Assembly: GCA_025452255.1 (NCBI GenBank)
Contig: CP104974.1
Location: 1,365,001-1,429,000, forward strand
Reading direction: 5' to 3'
Source: Devosia sp. A8/3-2
GTDB lineage: Bacteria > Pseudomonadota > Alphaproteobacteria > Rhizobiales > Devosiaceae
DNA: 64,000 nt
The notes under the pieces are model-generated. The model was not told the DNA's origin. It ran no database searches and was given only the letters and a program-made list of their open reading frames with translations. The translations under genes were made by a program, and so were the position numbers. Each line of letters starts with the position of its first letter. The first letter of the stretch is position 1. Of this stretch, positions 28,335 to 38,762 are shown piece after piece.

Positions 28335-30086
28335 ATGGCGCCGCAAGCGGCTTTTGCAATTCTCGATTCCGTCGAGATCCCGATGCGCGACGGCACAATT
28401 CTGCGTGCCGATATCTGGCTGCCCGACCATAGGGAAGCTCGGCCGGTGCTGCTGCAGCGGACGGCCTACCGGAAGGAAGATGCTTTTGGCACGCAATACA
28501 TCTCCGCCCTCGATTTCCGTGCAGCCTTGCGACGCGGCTACGCAATCGTCGTTCAGGATACACGCGGGCGCTATGCTTCCGACGGCGTGTTCCGGCCCTT
28601 CGCGGACGAGGCAGCCGATGGCGTGGATACGCTTGCACGGTTGCGAGAGCAGGAATTCTGCAACGGCAAGGTGATGATGTTTGGCGCCTCTTATGTCGGC
28701 GCGACCCAGATACTGGCCGCCTCGAAGGCCCCCGAGGGGCTCGTCGCCGTCTCGGCACATCTGACCACCGGGCGCTACGGCGAGACTCGGACCTATCGGG
28801 GGTGGGGCCATCGAGCTGGGTTTCCTGCTGCTCTGGATCATGGAATCGCTTGGTCCCGAAGATCTGCAGCGACGGCTGGCCTCTCTTTCTGCCCGCGACG
28901 CCGAACGTGCGCAACGCCTCCTGGGGAGATGCAGCAGAGCCCATCAAAGGTCTTTGCCCGCCTGCCGGTTCTCGATGACGACCTCCCGGCCCCGGCGCCC
29001 TATGCCGCCGGCTGGTTCAACCACGACCGGGCCGCTTCGTCCGGTGCCGATCGTGAGAACCTCGACGCCCCGGCGCGCTCTGCCCTGCCATACTTGGTCA
29101 GCGGCGGCTGGAACGACCTGTTCCTTGAAGGAACCATCGAGCTATTTGAAACAGTACGTCGCCGCTGGGTTCGGCCGGAGGACGTGCGTGACCGGCTGAT
29201 CATCGGCCCCCGGTCGCATGGTAATCCGTCTGACTGGCAGGGCGACTTCTGGTTCGGCTACTCGGCCTCGACCGACGGCCTGCCTGAAGAGCAGCTGCAA
29301 TTCTTCGACGCTGCCCGCACCGGCAGTGTGCCCTCCTCACCAATGGTGCGCTACTTTCGCTCGGGCTCCAATACACGGCATGGCGCCCCCGACTGGCCGC
29401 TGCCCGGTACGCAACGGCGTGACCTCCATCTGTCGCCCGAGTGCTCAGGCGCGCCGGCCGTCGCGGACTGGTCGTGCTTCTATCGCTCCGACCCGCTCGA
29501 TCCCGTTCCTACCACCGGCGGCGCCAATTTCATTCCCGGTTTGCTGATGGGCCGCAATTCTGGCCCCAAGGACCGAGCCACGGTTGAACAGCGCCCCGAC
29601 GTGGCCACGTTCACCTCCGCCCCGCTCGAGGCGGAATTGGAGGTGACGGGCCTTGTTGAAGCGGCGCTTTGGGTTTCATCCTCGGGCCCATCCTCCGATT
29701 GGACAGCGCGTCTCTGCGTCGTGGAGCCTTCGGGTCGCAGCATCGGGCTGGTCGATGGCATCACCCGCCGCAGCGATCGCGCCGGCAGCCCCACCGAGGT
29801 CACAGTGCGACTGGGCCATATCAGTCATCTGTTCAGCAAGGGCAGCCGTCTTCGGTTGCAGGTCGCCTCTTCGAATTATCCGCGTTTCGATCGCAATCCG
29901 CAGTCGGGCGTGCCATCGACCGATGCGTCAACTGCCGATTTCAGGATCGCTAGCCAGACCATTCAAGGCGGTCCGACAATGCCCAGCCGCCTGACCATCC
30001 CAGTCCCGGCACGACCTTTTCCGTCACGCAGCGGCTTAGCTGAAAGAGATGCAACGGCGCCGAGCAACCCAACGTCGGTGGGGTGA
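28335..30086 (+). CDS. CocE/NonD family hydrolase, compensated frame breaks
   Basis: About 583 residues of an X-Pro dipeptidyl-peptidase-like alpha/beta hydrolase. IPMRDGTILRADIWLP and DTRGRYASDGVF are typical openings. The nucleophile elbow is FGASYVGAT (G-x-S-Y-x-G), the acid is probably in GGWNDLFLEG, and the histidine in GPRSHGNPS. A jelly-roll PepX C-terminal domain follows (ALWVSSSGPSSDWTARLCVVEP, LRLQVASSNYPRFDRN). The segment 28805-28925 is read in a wrong frame; correcting it gives ELGFLLLWIMESLGPEDLQ. It follows the sugar transporter by 10 bp, so it may deacylate the imported sugar, or hydrolyse an unrelated ester. No signal peptide is seen. Confidence 0.82.
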   Translation: MAPQAAFAILDSVEIPMRDGTILRADIWLPDHREARPVLLQRTAYRKEDAFGTQYISALDFRAALRRGYAIVVQDTRGRYASDGVFRPFADEAADGVDTLARLREQEFCNGKVMMFGASYVGATQILAASKAPEGLVAVSAHLTTGRYGETRTYRGWGHRAGFPAALDHGIAWSRRSAATAGLSFCPRRRTCATPPGEMQQSPSKVFARLPVLDDDLPAPAPYAAGWFNHDRAASSGADRENLDAPARSALPYLVSGGWNDLFLEGTIELFETVRRRWVRPEDVRDRLIIGPRSHGNPSDWQGDFWFGYSASTDGLPEEQLQFFDAARTGSVPSSPMVRYFRSGSNTRHGAPDWPLPGTQRRDLHLSPECSGAPAVADWSCFYRSDPLDPVPTTGGANFIPGLLMGRNSGPKDRATVEQRPDVATFTSAPLEAELEVTGLVEAALWVSSSGPSSDWTARLCVVEPSGRSIGLVDGITRRSDRAGSPTEVTVRLGHISHLFSKGSRLRLQVASSNYPRFDRNPQSGVPSTDASTADFRIASQTIQGGPTMPSRLTIPVPARPFPSRSGLAERDATAPSNPTSVG

Positions 30087-30155
30087 ATACCGGCGAAAAC
30101 TGCTGCGGCAGCGGCCGCGCGCGCTGCGGAGACGGCTCGGTCCGGGCGTGGCAAT

Positions 30156-31208
30156 TCAGCGCCGATACAGCTCCAACACGCGACCTTGGGATATCGCTAT
30201 TGTGTCGCCTGCTGCCGCCGAGCCGCCTCCCTTGCCGCCTTCGACATTGAGGATGGGGCCAATGGCATTGCCGGCAAGGTTGTAGCAATATACCCGGCCT
30301 TGCTCGGTCAGGAGGTAGACGTGGTCGCCCACAATAAGAGGTTGGCCGGCGAAACTGCTCGGCAGGGAGTTGAACCACAATTCCCGCAGGGCAGGCTTCC
30401 TGAACAGCAGGCCTTTCTGTTCGAGCGCGATGGCGCGGATGATGCCGCTGTCGTCGGCGGCAATAATGGTGCCGTCCGCCAATACCGGTCCGGAACTGAT
30501 GGCCGTGCCGTCCGGAATGGCCGGGTGAGCCACGAGCGCGCCGGTGGCCGGATCATAGGCGTTGAGCGCGTGACGCGCGCCCCAGAGCAACAGGTTGCCG
30601 GCCATGATGACATTGAAATGATACTGATCGACCTCGACCGACCAGACTTTCTGCCCGGTTTGGTGGAGCAGGCAATGCAGGTGAATGGTGGATTGGCCAA
30701 ACTGTCGCCCGGCAACGACCGTAGCGTGAAAAACCCTGTTCCCGGCAACATGGAGGCGGTAGCTGTGGCCGCCATTTTCGGCGCTCCAGATGACCTCGCC
30801 GCTGGCCGCATCAAGGCACCGAGTCTTGCTGCCGCTGCCGCCCGTTTCTGCAATGAACAGTCGCCCATTGCTCAAAATTGGTGGGGTGACATTGCTCTTG
30901 CCGAAAGCGCTGGTCCAGAGTGCATTACCATCCCGGGCATAGGCGTGGATGGCACCGGCAAAGCTTGCGATATAAATAGTGCCATTGGCGTCGATCACGG
31001 GCTCTATGGCGACATGATCTATGGTTTGGCGCCATAGCTCGCTTCCGTCTTCGCTCGAAAGCGCTACGACTGCGCTCTCGAAAAAGTTCTTTCGGTCATA
31101 GGTGAACACAACGACGATCTGGTCGCGCCAGAAGACTGGCGTACGAGCCAAAACATTGCGCTCCTTTGGAAGCGCGTATTGCCAGAGCATTTGCCAGTTT
31201 CGATCCAT
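30156..31208 (-). CDS. PQQ-type beta-propeller repeat protein
   Basis: 350 residues, intact. Repeated blades of the form (S/G)EDGSELWRQ, RDGNALWTSAF, ASGEVIWSAENGG, QTGQKVWSVEV and ATGALVAH identify a seven- or eight-bladed PQQ-like propeller. It begins MDRNWQMLWQYALPKE with no signal peptide and no lipobox, which is odd because most such proteins are periplasmic. No catalytic dehydrogenase residues were recognised. It converges on the CocE gene and faces a lipoprotein gene. Confidence 0.8.
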   Translation of the reverse strand: MDRNWQMLWQYALPKERNVLARTPVFWRDQIVVVFTYDRKNFFESAVVALSSEDGSELWRQTIDHVAIEPVIDANGTIYIASFAGAIHAYARDGNALWTSAFGKSNVTPPILSNGRLFIAETGGSGSKTRCLDAASGEVIWSAENGGHSYRLHVAGNRVFHATVVAGRQFGQSTIHLHCLLHQTGQKVWSVEVDQYHFNVIMAGNLLLWGARHALNAYDPATGALVAHPAIPDGTAISSGPVLADGTIIAADDSGIIRAIALEQKGLLFRKPALRELWFNSLPSSFAGQPLIVGDHVYLLTEQGRVYCYNLAGNAIGPILNVEGGKGGGSAAAGDTIAISQGRVLELYRR

Positions 31209-31292
31209 GATCGTGTTTTACCGGCGCAAGCATGACCCATTTATGACCAGCCGCGTGCCGCCAATACTGTCGTGGAGTGTCGCAATCCCGTC

Positions 31293-31772
31293 ATGAAGAA
31301 CATGAAACATCAGGCTATGAGCGCGGCACGAACATTTATTGCATTGATCATCACCCTATTTCTGGCGGGTTGCGGAGCCGATGCCGCCCCGCAATTTCCT
31401 GCAAATGCGCCAGGCGTAACGACACCCGAGGAATATTCCTTTGGCTCTGCGACGCAGGGGAAGGACTGGCGGGCAACGCGCGATGTGCTCGACACACTGG
31501 AGCGCCGCTTCGGCGAAAAATCGATGCGGCAGTTCACACGCGATCTCGACGAGAGCGCAGATCCGGCCGCCATCAAGGCCTATTACGCCTCCATGTTGCC
31601 GGGCTGGACCGAGATGGACCTGACCGATGACTTCTACAGGCAGTCTCGGTCCTTTGCGCTCGTCAGTCCGGACGAGCAATATGCGTTCGCCGTCATAGCC
31701 TTGACGCCGCAGGCCACCGGTTACGCCGGCATAGTGCCAATGTCCGTGCTGACCAATCTGGCCGGGGACTAG
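31293..31772 (+). CDS. Small lipoprotein of unknown function
   Basis: About 159 residues. A hydrophobic leader (ARTFIALIITLFLAGC) ends in the lipobox LAGC, so the protein is probably anchored in a membrane through the cysteine. The mature part holds RATRDVLDTLERRFGEKSMRQF and AIKAYYASMLPGWTEMDLTDDFY and is not recognised. Several ATG codons compete (31272, 31293, 31302); none has a convincing ribosome site. Its stop shares the bases CTAG with the convergent uxuA stop. Confidence 0.65.
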   Translation: MKNMKHQAMSAARTFIALIITLFLAGCGADAAPQFPANAPGVTTPEEYSFGSATQGKDWRATRDVLDTLERRFGEKSMRQFTRDLDESADPAAIKAYYASMLPGWTEMDLTDDFYRQSRSFALVSPDEQYAFAVIALTPQATGYAGIVPMSVLTNLAGD

Positions 31773-32968
31773 CTGGCGGACTCGGCGAACGCGCCTACTC
31801 CCCTTAGTTCGGCCAGTCCCTTTAGTCGGCCGATCAGCGGATAACCCGGCTGCCCGCCACGGTTGAGGTCGTCGAGAATGTCCCGGCCATGATCGGGCCG
31901 CATTGGGATTGTCGCATCGGGGCGTCCGGAGGCCCTGCGGCGCGCCTCCTCATCGACGATTGCCTTGATCAGATCAATCATGTCGACGCTGCCGTCCAGA
32001 TGCTCGCTTTCATAAAAGGAGCAGCCCACGCCATCGCCTTCTAGCCGGACGTTGCGCAGATGCAGGAAATGCACGCGATCCCCAAGTCGTCGCATAATGC
32101 CGGCAAGATCGTTGTCGGGACGCGCTCCGAGCGCGCCAGAGCATAAGGTCATGCCGTTCGCCGCGTCCGGCAAGTGATCGAGCATGGCGCGATAGTCGGC
32201 TTCCGTCGACATGATGCGCGGCAGACCCATCAGGGAAAATGGCGGATCGTCCGGGTGGCAGCACAGGCGAATGCCGAGCCGGGCCGCAACCGGCACCACC
32301 TCTTCGAGAAAATCGAACAAATGCCGGCGCAGTCGTTCGCTCGATATGTCGCCATAGCGCGCCAGATGTTCCCACACCATATCGACGGATAATGTGTCAG
32401 CGGCACCGGGCAGTCCCGCCAGCACGCTTGCCGCCAGCCTCTGTTTGTCGGCGTCGCTCATGCGCTCAAATCGCGCCTTGGCTTCCGTCGCGACAGCCAG
32501 CAGAAACGCTCTCGGCCGCGCCTTTGCGCTGCAAGAGGTGAATATCGAAAGCCGCGAAGTCGATCGCGTCGAACCGCATGCAGGTGCCGCCATGCGGCAG
32601 ACGCCATGCAAGGTCGGTACGGGTCCAGTCGATCACCGGCATGAAATTGTAGCAGACCGTGAAAATGCCGGCTGCTGCCGAGTTTTCCGAGCTGAGCTTG
32701 TAATTGGCAATGTGTTCACGCTGGGCACCGGTCTGCCGTTTAATGTCCTCCGAAACCGGCAGGCTTTCCACGACAAGCCAGACGAGGCCCGAAGCGCGGC
32801 CATCGATTGTCGTGCCAATCTGGGCCTGACGTTTTGCGATCTCAATTATGGACCAAGGTGCGCCATCTGGAACGTGATGTAGAGCGGAGACGATGCCCGT
32901 GGCACCCGTCTGCATGATGTCCGAAATGGTGGTGACGTCGGACGGGCCGAACCAGCGCCGGGTTTCGA

Positions 32969-32972
<4 letters not shown>
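31769..32972 (-). CDS. uxuA: Mannonate dehydratase, frame broken near 32515
   Basis: About 400 residues. The enzyme converts D-mannonate to 2-keto-3-deoxygluconate. N-terminal RRWFGPSDVTTISDIMQTGATGIVSALHH is the canonical opening (W-x-G-P-x-D). Downstream, CCHPDDPPFSLMGLPRIMST, GMTLCSGALGARPDNDL, DRVHFLHLRNV, HLDGSVDMIDL and IPMRPDHGRDIL contain the metal-binding Cys, His and Asp residues. The ending PGYPLIGRLKGLAELRG is typical. The ATG overlaps the stop of the upstream ATPase gene (ATGA). It is the enzyme that best defines the locus: hexuronate degradation. Confidence 0.92.
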
Positions 32973-34059
<1,087 letters not shown>

Positions 34060-34070
34060 CAATATGGTCC

Positions 34071-35155
34071 TTACTTGATACCGGTCGAGGCAATGCCGCT
34101 GGTAATGTAGCGCTGCAGGAAGATGAAGGCGAAGGCGAGCGGCAGGGCCGTCAGCGTCGTCATCGCCAACAGGATTTCGTAGCGCACGCCGTATTCGGTC
34201 TGAAACGAGGCCGGGGCCAGTTGCAGCGTGTAGGACTCGCGCCGGGTCAGTACGACCAATGGCAACAGGAAGTCATTCCAGCGCGACAGGATCGAGAAAA
34301 TGGCCACCACTGCCAAAGCCGGCGAGGACAGCGGCAGGATGATGCGCCAGAAGATCCGCCATTCGCTGGCATGGTCCATGCGCGCCGCCTCGATCAATTC
34401 GTCCGGGATGGTCAGCATATATTGCCGCAACAGGAAGACGCCGGTCGGCGTGGCCACCGTCGGCAGGATGACACCCCACAGATTTCCAACCAGCCCAAGC
34501 TGGGCAACGATCATATAGGTGGGAACCAGCACCACCGTTGCCGGGATCATCAGCGTAGCGAGGATCGAAACCAAGGCTATGTTGGAGCCACGGAAGCGAT
34601 ATTTGGACAGGGCAAAGGCCGCCATGGAATTCATCACCGGGGTAATGGCCGTGGCCACCACGGTGATAAACAGACTATTGAACAGATAGCGCCAGATCTG
34701 CCCACCGGAGCTGGTCAGCAGGTTCGTGTAGTTCTCGGTGGCAAGATATAATTGCCGGACTGGTGTCGCGTCACCCACCGGCACGACGATCCGCTCGGTT
34801 GGATTGGCGGGATCGACCATCTGCGCCTGAATGCCGACGCGGCGCAATTGCGCCAGCCGGCGGCTTTCGCCATCTTCGCCCACCACGTCAAACAATGGCA
34901 GGGGCTCGTCATACCCCTCCACCGTGACGGTCTGGGCGGCATAGGGCAGCAGCGTCGGCGGAAACTCGGTCAGGTTTGCCGCTGTTTTGAGTGACGACAT
35001 GGCGACCCAGAGAACTGGCGTAAACATCACCACCAGCCCCGGAAAAGGTAGAGATAGGTCAGCCAGTCGGTCCAATCGAGCCTCTTGCGCCCACGCCTGC
35101 GGGTGGCGAATGCGGCGATCGATAGGCCCGGCTTTGCTTGGCTGAAATCAGTCAT
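34071..35155 (-). CDS. Sugar ABC transporter permease (MalG type) with a long periplasmic insert, frame broken near 35045
   Basis: About 361 residues. The true N-terminus [20 protein letters not shown], found in a shifted frame, has GAGGTGG before its ATG. The shift near 35045 is in TTTTCC and is fixed by one T. Between helix 1 ([16 protein letters not shown]) and helix 2 there are about 100 polar residues, including [19 protein letters not shown] and [14 protein letters not shown], far more than in a standard MalG subunit. The rest is canonical, with [21 protein letters not shown] as EAA loop. Some rhizobial sugar permeases have similar inserts. Confidence 0.85.
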
Positions 35156-35165
35156 TATTGCCACC

Positions 35166-36146
35166 TCATGAAATGCGCATTTGGATGCCGGTAAAAATCA
35201 GGAGCGCCGGGCCCAGGAACAGCGACGCGGCGGCAGCCAGGCCGAAATTGCGGGGCTGGGTGGCAAAGCCGACTTCGTAGATATACTGCACCATCAGCAT
35301 GGTGGCCGAGCCGGGTCCGCCACCGGTCAGCACATAGAGTTCGTCGAAGGTCTGCACCGAGCGGATAACCGCGAGGATGAAAACCACGAGCATGACCGGC
35401 TTGAGCAGCGGCAGCGTGATCCGGGTGAACACCCGCCACGGCGTGGCACTGTCCATTTTGGCCGCCTCGTAGACATCCCGGGGGATGGCTTGGAGTCCCG
35501 CCAGCAGAATGATCGTGTAGAAGCCCATATGGGCCCAGACGGTCACGAAGACCGACCAGAAGAATGCCGTATTAGGGAAGACCAGCCAATTGACCGGCGT
35601 CAGACCGACCCCCGAGATCAAGCCGTTGAGCGCCCCATTGCGCTGCAATATCCACTGCCGAGTCAGCGCCACCACAACGGGGGACAGCATGACGGGGAAA
35701 AAGAAAATGCCGTGGAAGAACCCGCGGCCGACAATGTCGTGGTTAAGACAGATGGCCGTCAGCAAGGCGACGGCAATCATGCAGATCACCTGCACTGGCA
35801 CAAAGACCAATGTATTGCCCAAGGCTCGCCAGAACAGGTCGCGCGAGCAGGTGGATGGATCCAGATAATTGGAACAGTCAAGCAGGCTCTGGTAATTGGC
35901 GCCGCCGACAAAGGGACGATCCCGGGGAACAGCCGGTCGCTGCCGCTCATCGAATAGAAGACGTTGATGAACACTGGCAGCAGAGCGAACAGCACGACGG
36001 CGATCAGGTTGGGCAGCAGGAAGACCCACGGCATCCGTTTGATGCCGACCCCTCGCTGGATACCGGACATTGCCGGCTCGATGAGGCGCGCTGGTAGCGA
36101 CAGGATCTGCGCCAGCGGCTGAGGCGAGTTGAACCCTTGCGCTCAT
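35166..36146 (-). CDS. Sugar ABC transporter permease (MalF type), compensated frame breaks
   Basis: About 326 residues. GAGGAA precedes the ATG at 36146. The first helix is in a shifted frame (MPWVFLLPNLIAVVLFALLPVF, with VFYSMSGSDRLFPG) between about 36080 and 35940. The rest reads ANYQSLLDCSNYLDPSTCSRDLFWRALGNT, the EAA loop VYEAAKMDSATPWRVFTRITLPLL and LTGGGPGSATMLM, typical of UgpA/MalF. The Cys pair in the periplasmic loop is notable. It pairs with the next permease. Confidence 0.84.
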   Translation of the reverse strand: MSARVQLASAAGADPVATSAPHRAGNVRYPARGRHQTDAVGLPAAQPDRRRAVRSAASVHQRLLFDERQRPAVPRDRPFVGGANYQSLLDCSNYLDPSTCSRDLFWRALGNTLVFVPVQVICMIAVALLTAICLNHDIVGRGFFHGIFFFPVMLSPVVVALTRQWILQRNGALNGLISGVGLTPVNWLVFPNTAFFWSVFVTVWAHMGFYTIILLAGLQAIPRDVYEAAKMDSATPWRVFTRITLPLLKPVMLVVFILAVIRSVQTFDELYVLTGGGPGSATMLMVQYIYEVGFATQPRNFGLAAAASLFLGPALLIFTGIQMRIS

Positions 36147-36182
36147 GAGACTGTTCCTCGAATTGGATAGCTAGGGCCGCAA

Positions 36183-37466
36183 TCAGGATTGACCGCCTGC
36201 CGCTTGAATGGCGAGGTTGACGTCTTCCTTGATGCGCTCCATCGCGGCATCCACCGTCAATTCGTTGTTGAGCACTCGGCTGATGCGGGTGGTCAGCGCA
36301 TTCATCATTGCCCGCTGATAGCGCCAGCCCCGGAAGCGATAGGCTGCGGCATCCATCTTTGGAATCTGGTTGATGAATGTGGCCAACGCCTCCGAGGTGC
36401 GGGCCGAGGCCGTTGGATACTCCACCCCATTGGCGATTTGCGATGCTGCGGACGGAATTTCGACTTCGGTCGAGATGTAGTGATCGAGATTCTCCGGTTG
36501 GGCAAAAAAGTTGATCAGCTTGCCGGCGATCTCGGCATTCTGGGTATGGGAGAAGACGGTCATGGCGCCGCCGCCCGGCATCACGGTGCATGAGGAGGGG
36601 CCGCAAGGCGCCGGGACGACGGCCCAGTCGAACAGGTCGCCGACTTCGCTATCCATCTGCGCCAAGGTCCGGGAGCCGCCGAAATAGAGGACCGTGTTGG
36701 CATTGAGGAAATCGGAAAACAGCTCGCGGTGGGTGGCGCCGCCGACAGCTCCCCAGAGGTCCATCGGCATGGTGCCGTCCCGGTGCCGAGCGACAAACTG
36801 CTCTATGGCAGCGCGCAAGCCGTCATCGACCACTGGCTGGCCCGCCTCATCCACCAATTGCGCGCCATAGCTGATGGCTAGGCTGGCAAAGCGGTGGCCC
36901 GAGCGATCCATTTCCATGGCAAACTCGGTATTGGTAGCCGCTGCCACCTGTCGCGTTGCTTCAGCCCATTCCTGCCAGGTTGCTCCCTCGGCGGGAACCG
37001 GCACGCCGGCCTGCTCGAACAAGGTCAGGTTCACGTAAGCGCCGTTGACGGTGAGCGTGGTCGGCATGCCGTAAATGGCCGTGCTGGCCGTATCGCCGCC
37101 GCGCAGCCATTGCAGCGTCTGGCCCCATTCCTGTTCGAAATAGGCCGCGTCAACAAAGGGGGTAATGTCCTGATAGAAGCGGCTCAACCCGCCCGAGTCA
37201 GTGATGATGGCAATGTCGGGACCTTCGCCCGCTTCAAGCTGTACGGGCAAACTCTCCACCAGCGTTTGGTAGCTTACCTCCTCCACAACGACGGTGACGC
37301 CGGGATTCTCGGCCTCGAAGGCTTTCCCCATTTCGGCAAAAATCTTGCCGCCAGTTCCCGTGTCGCCGGCCCACACGGTGATCTGTTGCGCGTAAGCGGC
37401 GCTGATGGGCGCAAGTGCAAGCACCAAAGCCAGCGCGGTGGTCGTCCTCAATGTAGTGCGTTTCAA
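36183..37466 (-). CDS. Extracellular sugar-binding protein (family 1)
   Basis: About 427 residues, intact. The leader KRTTLRTTTALALVLALAPISAAYA is a classic signal peptide, followed by QQITVWAGDTGTGGKIFAEMGKAFEAENPGVTV. I prefer the TTG at 37466: GGAGGAGG lies eight bases upstream, while a TTG two codons earlier would touch the Shine-Dalgarno site. PCGPSSCTVMPGGGAMTVFSHTQNAEIAGKLINFF is the usual family-1 C-lobe. It heads the minus-strand operon (binding protein, two permeases, ATPase, uxuA) and faces the Gfo/Idh operon across four palindromes. Confidence 0.87.
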   Translation of the reverse strand: MKRTTLRTTTALALVLALAPISAAYAQQITVWAGDTGTGGKIFAEMGKAFEAENPGVTVVVEEVSYQTLVESLPVQLEAGEGPDIAIITDSGGLSRFYQDITPFVDAAYFEQEWGQTLQWLRGGDTASTAIYGMPTTLTVNGAYVNLTLFEQAGVPVPAEGATWQEWAEATRQVAAATNTEFAMEMDRSGHRFASLAISYGAQLVDEAGQPVVDDGLRAAIEQFVARHRDGTMPMDLWGAVGGATHRELFSDFLNANTVLYFGGSRTLAQMDSEVGDLFDWAVVPAPCGPSSCTVMPGGGAMTVFSHTQNAEIAGKLINFFAQPENLDHYISTEVEIPSAASQIANGVEYPTASARTSEALATFINQIPKMDAAAYRFRGWRYQRAMMNALTTRISRVLNNELTVDAAMERIKEDVNLAIQAAGGQS

Positions 37467-37526
37467 TTCCAATTCCTCCTCCAGGAATGGGCTGCGTTGA
37501 AACAGCCGTTATCGCTAAGCTTGTTT

Positions 37527-37688
37527 TGGTAAGACCACAATGTCAAGTCCTTGGTATGACCAGATGTGAAAACCGAAGCTGGGTGGCGGAAATTCCACGC
37601 TTTATATGGATTAAATGCCTGATTTTTCGTTCCATCTGGTCAACCATGGTTCTTGACACGAAAAACAATTGCCTATTTGGTTTGACCA
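37527..37688. promoter_or_regulatory. GntR (FadR-type) operator cluster TGGTNNNACCA
   Basis: Three exact copies of TGGT-N3-ACCA lie at 37527-37537 (AAG), 37552-37562 (ATG) and 37678-37688 (TTG). A shorter TGGT-CA-ACCA lies at 37637-37646. Two copies are near the binding-protein gene and two near the Gfo/Idh gene, so both divergent operons would be covered. FadR-subfamily GntR proteins bind sites of this form (GT-Nx-AC core), and such a regulator is encoded 2.2 kb away at 39854. I infer it is the regulator that binds here. Confidence 0.75.
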
Positions 37689-37736
37689 ATTCGCGACGAA
37701 TGTATCTGCTCGCCGGTATCTGGAGGAATTGCCGAA

Positions 37737-38762
37737 ATGGTTAGATTTGCGGTGGTCGGCATCGACCACGGACATATTTTCGATCATGCCAAGGGCCTGA
37801 TCAGGGCCGGCGCCGAGTTTGCCGGCTATTGCCCCAAAACCTCGATCCCCAGCTCCGGTCGAGAGCTTTGCTCAAACCTATCCGGATGCCCCCAGATCGA
37901 TCGTGAAACGCTCTTTGCCGATCCCAGCATTGATGTGATCTGCATTGCCGCCATTCCCAAAGACCGCGCGGGCACGGCGATTCAGGCCATGCGGGCGGGC
38001 AAGGATGTGATGGTCGACAAGCCCGGCGTCACCACCTATGCCCAGCTCGAGGCGGTGCAGCAGGCCGTGACCGAAACCGGGCGTATCTTCTCGATCTGCT
38101 TTTCCGAACGGCACTGCGTCCGCTCAGCGGTCAAGGCCGGCAAGCTGGTCGCCGAGGGCGCCATCGGCAGGGTCATTCAGACGCTGGGCACCGGGCCGCA
38201 TCGCTCGGGCAATTCCCGGCCCGGCTGGTTCTGGCAACACGACGCATTCGGCGGCATCATCGTCGACATCGCCTCCCACCAGATCGATCAATTCCTGTTC
38301 TACACCGGCTCCGACAGCGCCGAAATCGTTGCGTCCCGAGTCGCCAATTTCGCCAATCCGCAAGCGCCTGAATTCGAGGATTTTGGCGATCTGCTCCTGC
38401 GCAGCGACAAAGCCTCCGGCTATGTCCGCGTCGACTGGTTCACCCCAGACGGGCTGCCGACACGGGGCGATGGCCGGCTCACCATATTGGGCACCGAGGG
38501 CTATATCGAGCTGCGCAAATATGTCGATATCGCCGGCAGGGACGGCAAGGACCACCTTTCCTCGGTCAACAAGCATGGCGTAGAACATATCGATTGCTCG
38601 AACGAAGAGCTCGACTACTTCGCCAGCTTTGCCGCCGACGTCCGCAACCGCACCGCTACGGCAATGCCACAGCAGCATGTCTATGAGGTGTGCCGGTTGT
38701 CCCTCGATGCACAGAGCAGAGCCGTCAACATTTCTTCCCAGAGCAAAGGACAGACCCAATGA
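37737..38762 (+). CDS. Gfo/Idh/MocA family oxidoreductase (first), compensated frame breaks
   Basis: 341 residues. The N-terminal Rossmann domain is MVRFAVVGIDHGHIFDHAKGL, an unusual variant with GIDHGH instead of GxGxxG that is seen in some MocA-like dehydrogenases. Next come DVICIAAIPKDRAGTAIQAMRAGKDVMVDKPG with the EKP-like DKP, and GGIIVDIASHQIDQFLFYTG with the catalytic-type H. Residues 40-58 are read out of frame (37855-37900); correction gives VESFAQTYPDAPQI. It probably interconverts a hydroxyl and a keto group of a sugar or uronate with NAD(P). Confidence 0.85.
   Translation: MVRFAVVGIDHGHIFDHAKGLIRAGAEFAGYCPKTSIPSSGRELCSNLSGCPQIDRETLFADPSIDVICIAAIPKDRAGTAIQAMRAGKDVMVDKPGVTTYAQLEAVQQAVTETGRIFSICFSERHCVRSAVKAGKLVAEGAIGRVIQTLGTGPHRSGNSRPGWFWQHDAFGGIIVDIASHQIDQFLFYTGSDSAEIVASRVANFANPQAPEFEDFGDLLLRSDKASGYVRVDWFTPDGLPTRGDGRLTILGTEGYIELRKYVDIAGRDGKDHLSSVNKHGVEHIDCSNEELDYFASFAADVRNRTATAMPQQHVYEVCRLSLDAQSRAVNISSQSKGQTQ

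Noticed and set aside
37740-37790. First Gfo/Idh protein as non-functional because GxGxxG is missing
   Set aside because: The GIDHGH variant occurs in other MocA-like dehydrogenases and the rest of the protein is well conserved.
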